Part shown: positions 35,065-41,667 of the stretch, piece by piece
Layout: every line of letters begins with the position of its first letter
Position numbering within the stretch: the stretch's first letter is position 1
NCBI RefSeq assembly: GCF_036038375.1
Contig: NZ_CP107935.1
Location: 7,068,001-7,132,000 of the forward strand
Source of the DNA: Streptomyces sp. NBC_00414
GTDB lineage: Bacteria > Actinomycetota > Actinomycetes > Streptomycetales > Streptomycetaceae
Reading direction: 5' to 3'
DNA length: 64,000 bases
Notes under the pieces: model-generated
What the model was told of the DNA's origin: nothing
What the model saw: the letters and a program-made list of their open reading frames with translations, nothing else
Database searches by the model: none
Position numbers and translations under genes: made by a program

Positions 35065-35598
35065 ATGAGTCCGCAGACCGTCACGCACCGGGTGGAGTTC
35101 CTGCACCACCCCCACCCCGGCTACCCGCACCTCACGGCCTGGGGCATCCGGATCGACGGCACGGACCTGCGCGCCCTGGTGGCGGAGGCGACGCGCGCGC
35201 TCTGGGATCGGGAACTGGACGAGGACGACGACACCCCGGAGGAGCGCGAGGAGTTCCTGCTGCGGCAGCACGCCCCGCTGCACCTGGACGACGACGCCGA
35301 CGGAGCCCGGGCCCGGGCGCACTTCCTGGGCGACGCCCCACCGGAGCTCCGCGACCACCACACCGGCGCCCTGTGCCTCCTGGGCTGCCCCTGCGGGATC
35401 GACGCGTGCTGGCCCCTGCTCGCCATGGTCCGCGCCACGGCGACGGAGGTCGTCTGGTCGGACTTCCACCAGACCAACCGACCGGAGTGGGGCGAACTGC
35501 CGCTCGGTCCTTACGTCTTCTCGCGCCGGGCCTACACCGAGTCCCTGTCCGCGCCGGTCCTGCTCACCGAGGACCCTCTCGGCCTGCTGCCGAAATGA
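35065..35598 (+). CDS. Conserved hypothetical protein with a Cys-rich motif
   Basis: Protein of 177 residues; I do not recognise a named family. It is rich in His and Asp. The most notable stretch is CLLGCPCGIDACWPLLA, four cysteines in twelve residues, which might bind metal. The C-terminus reads GPYVFSRRAYTESL. There is no signal peptide or membrane segment. The ATG at 35065 has GGATGGGG upstream; an ATG at 35056 is an alternative. A strong hairpin follows, shared with the convergent tRNA-Val. Confidence 0.7.
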   Translation: MSPQTVTHRVEFLHHPHPGYPHLTAWGIRIDGTDLRALVAEATRALWDRELDEDDDTPEEREEFLLRQHAPLHLDDDADGARARAHFLGDAPPELRDHHTGALCLLGCPCGIDACWPLLAMVRATATEVVWSDFHQTNRPEWGELPLGPYVFSRRAYTESLSAPVLLTEDPLGLLPK

Positions 35599-35600
35599 TC

Positions 35601-35642
35601 AAGGCCCAGGCATCCGGCTTCGCGCCGGTTGACCTGGGCCTT
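35601..35642. terminator. Bidirectional hairpin between hypothetical gene and tRNA-Val
   Basis: AAGGCCCAGG pairs with CCTGGGCCTT (10 bp perfect), with an inner CCGGC/GCCGG pair. It starts three bases after the protein stop and ends 16 bases from the tRNA 3-prime end. Confidence 0.85.
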
Positions 35643-35658
35643 AGTCGTGTCCTGGACC

Positions 35659-35733
35659 TGGTGGGCGCGGACGGTTTCGAACCGCCGACATCCGCCTTGT
35701 AAGGGCGGCGCTCTACCACTGAGCTACGCGCCC
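35659..35733 (-). tRNA. tRNA-Val (anticodon TAC)
   Basis: On the minus strand the gene begins GGGCGCGTAGCTCAGTGG and ends TTCGAAACCGTCCGCGCCCA followed by an encoded CCA. The acceptor stem GGGCGCG/CGCGCCC is perfect. The D arm is GCTC/GAGC. The anticodon stem-loop is CCGCC-CTTACAA-GGCGG, so the anticodon is TAC, reading GUA valine codons. The T loop TTCGAAA is intact. GUA is a rare codon in this GC-rich genome. No att-like direct repeat or integrase is seen beside it. Confidence 0.96.
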
Positions 35734-35928
35734 GGGACGAGTCGACAGCCTACATTGCCCGGGGCGGTGACCCGCAAACCCGTTCTCGGCTCCGGGGCAT
35801 GCGGGGGTTTACCCCACCTCATATGCGGGAGTGGTCCGGATCCCCTTGGCGCGACCGGATCCGTACGGTCGAAGTATGTCCGGGCACAGCGTGGGGCCGT
35901 GGGCGTTCGAATCTGGGGGAGTCCCGTC

Positions 35929-36738
35929 ATGAGTGGTCGTCAGCGTTCTTCGAGCAGTGGTGTGCGGCGTTCCGGGTGGGGGCGCCGCGGGTCCCTGGCC
36001 GCTGTGGGAGTGGGGGTTGTCGCCGCGGGGCTGCTTGCCTCCGGGTGTGGGAACAGTGCCGACGAGGACACGGATCCGGAGACTCGGTCGTTCGCGCTCA
36101 GTGGGCGGACGTTGACCGTTGATTCTGATGATTCGGCGCTGGAGCTGGTCGTGGGGGACGTGGACGAGGTCAAGGTGACCCGGTGGTTCAAGGCCAGTGT
36201 CGCCATCGGCAAGGATCCCGATATCACTTGGAGTATGGCCGAGGACGGCACGCTCAAGCTTCGTGTGCACTGCTCCGGTGTGGTCGCCGACTGCTCGGCC
36301 AAGCACCGGATCGTGGTGCCGCGCGGGGTTGCCCTCACGGTGAAGGACCAGGACGGGAGCGTGCGGGCCACCGGGTTCAAGGAAGCGGTTGACATCCGGG
36401 CCGCGGACGGGTCCGTACGGGTCGAGGATGTTTCCGGGCGCCTGACTCTGCGTACCGAGGACGGGTCCGTCCATGCCAGCGGTATCGACTCCCGGCGCGT
36501 AGATGTGAACACGCAGGACGGGTCCACTCATCTTGAATTCGCCTCCGTTCCGGACCGGGTCTCGGCGCGTGGGCAGGACGGGTCGCTCACCATCGGGCTG
36601 CCGGATGCCTCGTACAAGGTGACGACCGGTGCCGAGGACGGCTCCGTGGATGTGTCGGTGCCCCGTGACGAGAGCAGCTCCCATGTGGTGTCCGCCCACA
36701 CCCAGGACGGCAAAGTCACGGTGCGTACCGCGAACTAA
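35929..36738 (+). CDS. DUF4097-type beta-helical lipoprotein
   Basis: Protein of 269 residues. A basic N-terminus, a hydrophobic stretch and the lipobox LASGC (Cys40) mark a lipoprotein. The body has regular beta repeats of about 20 residues that centre on DGS: QDGSVRATGF, ADGSVRVEDV, EDGSVHASGI, QDGSTHLEFA, QDGSLTIGLP, EDGSVDVSVP and QDGKVTVRTA. This is the DUF4097/DUF4098 adhesin-like beta-strand stack. The likely place is the outer face of the membrane. The function is unknown. The ATG lies after GGGGGAG. Confidence 0.85.
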   Translation: MSGRQRSSSSGVRRSGWGRRGSLAAVGVGVVAAGLLASGCGNSADEDTDPETRSFALSGRTLTVDSDDSALELVVGDVDEVKVTRWFKASVAIGKDPDITWSMAEDGTLKLRVHCSGVVADCSAKHRIVVPRGVALTVKDQDGSVRATGFKEAVDIRAADGSVRVEDVSGRLTLRTEDGSVHASGIDSRRVDVNTQDGSTHLEFASVPDRVSARGQDGSLTIGLPDASYKVTTGAEDGSVDVSVPRDESSSHVVSAHTQDGKVTVRTAN

Positions 36739-36824
36739 CCGGCCCGTGTGTTCGTCCTTACCTGGTGGGAGAATGAATCGGGGCCACCACCGGGGCAGGA
36801 CGGATCACAGCACGGGAGAGGGAA

Positions 36825-38252
36825 GTGACGGCGACACCGGCGACACCTTCGCAGCCGTACACGCCGTTTGTGTCCTGCGGTCGGCAAGTTCCCCGCCTGC
36901 GTGCCGGGTTCAGGGCTACGGGGGTGCGCAGCGCCGGGCGTGATCTGCTCGGACTTGTTCTGTTGCCGCTTCCGCTGGTTGTCCTCGTGTTGCCCGCCGC
37001 CTTCGCCGGTGGCGGTACCCGGCGGTGGTTCGGTGGGCGTTCCGAGAGCCAGCGGGCCGAGGCGCAGGCCGCGAAGGACGCCGCGGCGGCCGCGTTCTAC
37101 GAGCTCGACACCGCGCAGCGCGATCTTCGGATTTCGATCGAGACCATCACCGCCGTCGACGACACGCCGCCCGCCCGGCGTGCGGTCGCCGACTTCGAGG
37201 CGCTCGGCCGGCGTATCGACGAGGTCAGTCACACGTACATCGACGCGGTGGATGCCCATGACCTCGACCGCGACGATCTGGAAGCCTCCGTCGCCGCCCA
37301 TGCGCGTACGGAGCTGACCCGGGCCAAGGACGAGCTGGCTCGGGTCAAGCAGGAGCTGGATCGTTTCGAACAGGGGCTCGGGCCGCTTCTCGGCAAGGCC
37401 GAGACGCAGCTCGCCCGGCTCGCTCCCGCCGTCGAGCGCGCCCGGCAGTCCCTGCTCGCCGCCTCGAACGCGCTGGATGCCGTTCGGGGGACCGGCCTCA
37501 AGGCTGATGATCTGGCCGCCCGCCTCGCCGCGCTCGCCCCTGATCTGACCAAACTCAACCAGGGTGCCGGGCAGCACGGTGTGCCGGAGACGCTGGAGCG
37601 GGCCGACCGGGTCGCCCGGGACGCCGGCGCCGTGCGTGCGGAGGCCGAGCGGCTGCCGGAGCGGGCCACCGAGATCGACCGCCGTCTCGTGTCGCTGCGT
37701 ACACGCGCGCAGGCGCTCACCACACGGTCCGGGCAGGTGGATCCGGTGCTCAGCGAGTTGCGGCGGCGGTTCGTGGCCGAGTGCTGGCAGGACCTCCAGC
37801 ATGTGCCCGACCAGGCCGCGGAGGCCGTTCGGCAGGCCGAGGTGAAGCTGGCGGAGGCGCGGACCGCGCGTGAGGAACAGCGTTGGGCCGATGCGACGTC
37901 GCTGCTTTCCACTGTGCGTGCGTTGCTGAACACGACCGATGAGGCCGTGTCCGCGGCCGGGGATCGGCTGCGGCGGCTGAACGAGGTGTCGAAGGATCCT
38001 CAGCGGGAGATCGAGCGGACGCGGTTCGCGATCCGGGATGCGCAGCGGCTGGCCATGGCCGGGCGGAACACTCCCGATCCCCGGCATGCGCGGCCGCTCG
38101 ATGACTCTGTGGGGCGGTTGGAGCGGGCCATTGGGACGTTGGAGGGGCGGCATCCCGATTATTGGCACTTTCTGACCGAGCTGGAGGCTGTTCGGGCGGC
38201 TGTCGCCGGGGTGGTGTCGCAGATTCGGGAGGAGCGGGGGGCTGGGGCTTGA
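36825..38252 (+). CDS. Coiled-coil membrane protein, function unknown
   Basis: Protein of 475 residues, GTG start with GGGAA upstream. A hydrophobic segment near residues 42-62 (LGLVLLPLPLVVLVLPAAFA) is followed by about 380 residues of Ala/Glu/Arg/Leu-rich heptads, predicted long coiled coils. No enzymatic motif is seen. It follows the DUF4097 lipoprotein by 86 bases on the same strand. Septation- or curvature-related scaffold proteins look like this, but so do many others. No name is assigned. Confidence 0.75.
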   Translation: MTATPATPSQPYTPFVSCGRQVPRLRAGFRATGVRSAGRDLLGLVLLPLPLVVLVLPAAFAGGGTRRWFGGRSESQRAEAQAAKDAAAAAFYELDTAQRDLRISIETITAVDDTPPARRAVADFEALGRRIDEVSHTYIDAVDAHDLDRDDLEASVAAHARTELTRAKDELARVKQELDRFEQGLGPLLGKAETQLARLAPAVERARQSLLAASNALDAVRGTGLKADDLAARLAALAPDLTKLNQGAGQHGVPETLERADRVARDAGAVRAEAERLPERATEIDRRLVSLRTRAQALTTRSGQVDPVLSELRRRFVAECWQDLQHVPDQAAEAVRQAEVKLAEARTAREEQRWADATSLLSTVRALLNTTDEAVSAAGDRLRRLNEVSKDPQREIERTRFAIRDAQRLAMAGRNTPDPRHARPLDDSVGRLERAIGTLEGRHPDYWHFLTELEAVRAAVAGVVSQIREERGAGA

Positions 38253-38603
38253 ACCTGATCGGGTCCATGCGGGGTGGTTGGGGCGGCTTGGCCCTTTGAC
38301 CCCTTGAGCCCCTTCAATCCTTGACCCCTTGACCCCTAGCCCCTTTAATCCTTGATCCCTTGGCCCTTGGCCCTGTGGCCCTGTGGCCCTTTGGCCTCTT
38401 GAGCGTTGGGACGGACGGCTTCGCCGTTTTGCGTGCGTGCGTGCGTGCGTGCGGGTGCGGTGAGGGCTGGTCGCGCAGTTCCCCGCGCCCCTGAGGGTGG
38501 GGCTGCGCCCCGATTCCAGGTCGACCTGGGAGTGGGGCTTCGCCCCGGCTCCCGGGTCGGTCGGTCCGGTCGTGGGGTCGCCTCGGCCGTGGGGGCTCGC
38601 CGT
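38253..38603. other. 351-base convergent intergenic region with low-complexity DNA
   Basis: Between two convergent genes. Positions 38287-38402 hold a degenerate CCTTGACCCCTT-type run with about 9-10-base spacing. A GCGT microsatellite (five units) lies at 38431-38453, and an inverted family repeat at 38473-38491. No gene or terminator of the usual sort is seen. Confidence 0.8.
38473..38491 (-). repeat. GGGGCGCGGGGAAC repeat, inverted copy
   Basis: GCGCAGTTCCCCGCGCCCC on the plus strand. It lies in the gap between the convergent coiled-coil gene and the 115-residue gene. Confidence 0.85.
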
Positions 38604-38951
38604 CTACGAGGGGGTCGCGTTCTGCTCCGTTTCCCCCGCGTGCTTGACGCTCATCCGGGCGTCCACCTTCTCCGCGGGCGTGATCTCCGACCAGAAGCGG
38701 TGGCAGGTCACGAAGACCGCCAGCTCGCGTTCGCGCTCCCGGAGTTTCTCCACCTCGGCCTGTTCGTCGGACGTCCAGCCGGGGGAAGCGGGGCGCTCCA
38801 CCTTGCGCCAGCCGTGGTCGTCACTGAAGCCGTCCAGGGGCTCGACCGACCAGGGGAGCCGCTTCAGGAGGGCCAGCAGCTCGGCCCGGACCTGGTGCAG
38901 CTCCTCCTGACCGGCCAGGAGGTCGCTTGGGAAGTCATAGGTCGCAGCCAC
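38604..38951 (-). CDS. Small conserved hypothetical protein
   Basis: Soluble 115-residue protein. The first half is helical (LAGQEELHQVRAELLALLKR) followed by a Trp-rich stretch (LPWSVEPLDG, DDHGWRKVERPASPGW); the second half is a charged helix ending in VFVTCHRFWSEI. It resembles proteins widely annotated as hypothetical in Streptomyces. There is no signal or membrane segment. It is divergent from the DUF2277 gene with 118 bases between. No function can be given. Confidence 0.75.
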   Translation of the reverse strand: MAATYDFPSDLLAGQEELHQVRAELLALLKRLPWSVEPLDGFSDDHGWRKVERPASPGWTSDEQAEVEKLRERERELAVFVTCHRFWSEITPAEKVDARMSVKHAGETEQNATPS

Positions 38952-39069
38952 CCGGCAATGGTACGTCTGTTCGATTTTGCGATGCGAGTTCTTTCGGGGG
39001 CTTCCCGAGGGGACTTCGGGACTTCACCCGAACGCTCGCGATGTCAGTGCCTCGCGCGAGACTGGACGT

Positions 39070-39297
39070 ATGTGCCGAAGCATCAAGACACTCCGACCGC
39101 CCGTCCTTCCCGAAGAGGCCACGGAGGAGGACATCCGCGCCGCCGCTCTTCAGTACGTCCGCAAGGTCTCGGGTTTCCGCGCCCCCGCCGCCCACAACCG
39201 TGAGGTCTTCGACCGCGCCGTCGAAGTGGTCACGGAGGCCACGGCCGAGCTGCTGGCCGGCCTGGAGGTGCGCGGCCAGGCCGCCCGCACGTCGTAG
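39070..39297 (+). CDS. DUF2277 family protein
   Basis: Short 75-residue protein that begins MCRSIKTLRPP, the hallmark of the DUF2277 family, and continues with ALQYVRKVSGFRAPAAHN. The family is widespread in actinobacteria, small, and of unknown function; the second residue is a conserved Cys. The ATG lies after CTGGACGT, without a clear ribosome site. It converges on the second DedA gene with 22 bases between the stops. Confidence 0.88.
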   Translation: MCRSIKTLRPPVLPEEATEEDIRAAALQYVRKVSGFRAPAAHNREVFDRAVEVVTEATAELLAGLEVRGQAARTS

Positions 39298-39319
39298 CGC
39301 CGCCCGCTCCGACCAGGGC

Positions 39320-40018
39320 TCAGGCGTTCGGGCCCGGCTCCGACGCGGGTCCGGCCACAGGCATGGGTACGGGCATGGGCATGGGTACGGGCATGGACGC
39401 CGGCGCCGGTGACGGGCGGCGCATCAGGAAGGCCGCCCCCGCGCCCGCCCCGAAGAGCGCCACCAGCGAGATGCCCGAGGCGAACCACGTCGCGCCCAGC
39501 CACTGGCCGCCGAAGTAGCCGAGGGCGACGCTGTACGCGGCCCACGCGAGGCCCGCGACGATCGACCAGGGCAGGAACTCGCGTACGCGCCGGTGCGCGG
39601 CGCCCGCGCCGAGCGAGACGAGCGAGCGGCCGGCGGGCGCGAAGCGGGCGAGGACGACCAGCGCGCCGCCGCCGCGTGCGAGGGCCGCGCCGAGACGTTC
39701 CTGCGCACTGGTCAGGCGCCGGGAGCGGGCGATGGCGCGGTCCAGCCGCTCGCCACCGCGCCAGGCCAGCCGGTACGCCACCAGGTCGCCGAGGACCGAC
39801 GCCGTCGCGGCGGAGAGGATGAGCGAGAGGATGTCCGGCACGTGCTGGACCGCCGCCCCGGTGCCCGCCGCGGCCGCCGTCGCCGCCGTGATGACCAGTA
39901 CGCCGCTCGGCAGCACCGGCAGAAAGACGTCGAACAGGACCGACAGCGCCACTACGGCATAGATCCATTGGCTGTAGATCCAAGGGGTGCCGGACAGCGA
40001 CCCCACACTCTCAAGCAC
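39320..40018 (-). CDS. DedA-like membrane protein (second)
   Basis: Membrane protein of 232 residues related to the DedA family. FLPVLPSGVLVITAATAAAA replaces the FPPIPSE motif, and ARFAPAGRSLVSLGAGAA matches the conserved central motif with Arg and Pro. There are four to five hydrophobic segments and a Met/Pro repeat tail (PVPMPMPVPMPV). GTG at 40018 has GGGGAG six bases upstream. It is far less typical than the DedA at 33086. The 246-base gap to the SOD-like gene is divergent and holds no other gene. Confidence 0.82.
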   Translation of the reverse strand: MLESVGSLSGTPWIYSQWIYAVVALSVLFDVFLPVLPSGVLVITAATAAAAGTGAAVQHVPDILSLILSAATASVLGDLVAYRLAWRGGERLDRAIARSRRLTSAQERLGAALARGGGALVVLARFAPAGRSLVSLGAGAAHRRVREFLPWSIVAGLAWAAYSVALGYFGGQWLGATWFASGISLVALFGAGAGAAFLMRRPSPAPASMPVPMPMPVPMPVAGPASEPGPNA

Positions 40019-40264
40019 CGAAACTCCCCTGTGTCTCCCCCGTAGGCCCCGGACCGTGCCGTGTGCCGCGATGTCGCGGGGGAGCGGCAGGAGCGGCCTG
40101 TGACAGCCATACAGCGTACGCCTCGGGTGCGACAGGAGATCCACAGGGGGCTCGTGAGTTCGCCACACCATGTTCACTCGGCTGCCACTTCCCCGGGGCG
40201 GGCGGGCCGGACCTCCCGTACCAACGGAAAGGGGCGACCGATCGCGTAAGGAGCGGAACCGACG

Positions 40265-40981
40265 ATGACGTCAGGAACAGCAGGCATAACGGAGACGGTA
40301 GGCACGGCAAGCACGGCAAGCACGGCAGGCATGGCAGGCATGGCAGGCATGGCAGGGAGAGTGGGAAGAGCGGGGGCGGTGAGGCGAACCTTGGCGCTCG
40401 CGGCCGGGGCTCTCACATCGGTCGTGCTCGCGGCGGGTACCGCGGGTGCCGCCGGCGCCCTGGACGACACCGGTGTCTCGGGCTCCACCACCCCGGCGGG
40501 CTCCGGCACCCCGCCCGGCTACCGCATGCATGCGGACGCCCGCTTCGCCCCGGCCCGCGCCTTCGTCCCCTCGGCGGCCGTCACGTACGACGACACCGGA
40601 CTCGTACCCCCTGCCTCGTGGATCGAGGTGGGGCAGCACAGTGGGGAACGCGGGCGTACGACAGTGACGCTGCGTGCGAAGGGGCTGAAGGCGGGGCACG
40701 CGTACGGGGTTCATGTGCACCGGAATCCGTGCGGCGCCGACCCGGCCGCGGCGGGCGGGCACTATCAGCACCGGCCCTCCGCGAACCCTGCCGCGACCAA
40801 CGCCGAGAACGAGGTCTGGCTCGACTTCACCGCGGATGGCCGGGGCGAGGGCGGGGCGAGTGCGCGCCACGACTGGAACTTCCGGCGCGGCGAGGCCGCT
40901 TCCGTCGTGCTGCACGCCGAGCCGGGCGGTGCGGGCGCGCGGCTGGCGTGCTTCACCGTGCCGTTCGGCTGGGCCGCCTGA
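40265..40981 (+). CDS. Secreted Cu/Zn superoxide dismutase-like protein
   Basis: Protein of 238 residues. A twin-Arg-less signal (VRRTLALAAGALTSVVLAAG) follows an odd N-terminus of MAG repeats. The SOD-like part runs from about residue 110: GVHVHRNPCGADPAAAGGHYQH keeps His pairs that resemble the copper and bridging ligands, and SVVLHAE gives a later His. The zinc Asp and the usual DL(P)NL region are not recognisable, so activity is doubtful. The ATG at 40265 has AAGGAG 11 bases upstream. A strong terminator follows. It may be a secreted copper or oxidant-binding protein. Confidence 0.75.
   Translation: MTSGTAGITETVGTASTASTAGMAGMAGMAGRVGRAGAVRRTLALAAGALTSVVLAAGTAGAAGALDDTGVSGSTTPAGSGTPPGYRMHADARFAPARAFVPSAAVTYDDTGLVPPASWIEVGQHSGERGRTTVTLRAKGLKAGHAYGVHVHRNPCGADPAAAGGHYQHRPSANPAATNAENEVWLDFTADGRGEGGASARHDWNFRRGEAASVVLHAEPGGAGARLACFTVPFGWAA
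40304..40357 (+). repeat. 9-bp tandem repeats in the SOD-like signal region
   Basis: Six units of ACGGCAAGC/ATGGCAGGC run in frame and encode TAS/TAG/MAG triplets. Repeat number can change without shifting the frame. Confidence 0.85.
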
Positions 40982-41043
40982 CACCGCGAGACCGGACAGC
41001 ACGAGAAGCACGAGAAGCACGAGAACCACGAGAACCGCCACAT

Positions 41044-41089
41044 CGCGACCGGAGCCCGGTCCTTTCGCAAGGGACGGGCTCCGGTCGCG
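41044..41089. terminator. Bidirectional terminator between SOD-like and DoxX genes
   Basis: CGCGACCGGAGCCCG pairs with CGGGCTCCGGTCGCG, a perfect 15-bp stem. It serves both convergent genes. Confidence 0.92.
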
Positions 41090-41130
41090 TGCGAGGTGTG
41101 CGGCGGTACGTGTGCGCTGGTGCGCGTGCG

Positions 41131-41583
41131 TCAGGCCGTGACCGGCTCCGAGGAGCGCTTCTCGCCGGTCGTCGTGGACGAACGGCCGGGCAGCAGCCGG
41201 TCGAGGCCGAACGCGCCCGAGCCGGTGAAGACGAGCAGGAGCATCGACCAGCAGTACATGGCAGCGCCCTCACCGCTGTTCTCGATCGGCCACAGGGCCT
41301 CGGGCTGGTGGACCTTGAAGTACGCGTAGGCCATCGCGCCCGAGGCGATGAACGCGGCGATGCGGGTGCCGAGGCCGAGCAGGACCAGGGTGCCGCCGAC
41401 GAGTTCGATGACGGCCGCGTACCAGTTGGGCCAGGCGCCCGTCTCCACTGTGGCGCCCTTGCCGTCCAGGCCGCCGAGAACGCCGAGCAGCGACACGGCG
41501 CCGTGGCAGGCGAAGAGCAGGCCGATGACGATGCGGAACAGACCGATGGCGTATGGCTGGGCGCTGTTGAGGCGTCCGGTCAT
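41131..41583 (-). CDS. DoxX family membrane protein
   Basis: Membrane protein of 150 residues with four helices: LFRIVIGLLFACHGAVSLLG, then YAAVIELVGGTLVLLGLGTR, AAFIASGAMAYAYF and MYCWSMLLLVFTGSGAFG. This is the DoxX family pattern, seen beside thiol and sulphur oxidation genes and in the oxidative-stress membrane complex of mycobacteria. It lies downstream of nothing related here, apart from the SOD-like protein it faces. AAGGAG precedes the ATG. Its role is likely electron transfer or redox stress. Confidence 0.88.
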   Translation of the reverse strand: MTGRLNSAQPYAIGLFRIVIGLLFACHGAVSLLGVLGGLDGKGATVETGAWPNWYAAVIELVGGTLVLLGLGTRIAAFIASGAMAYAYFKVHQPEALWPIENSGEGAAMYCWSMLLLVFTGSGAFGLDRLLPGRSSTTTGEKRSSEPVTA

Positions 41584-41667
41584 GTGGGATGACTCCTTCG
41601 GTGTCGGTACGGTCCTGGAGGGACCGGTGGGGGACGTAACCGAGTGAGTGCTCTACGTTAGGTCTGA

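Noticed and set aside
35659..35760. tRNA-Val as an integration site of a mobile element
   Set aside because: No duplicated 3-prime tRNA end, integrase or foreign-looking genes lie beside it.
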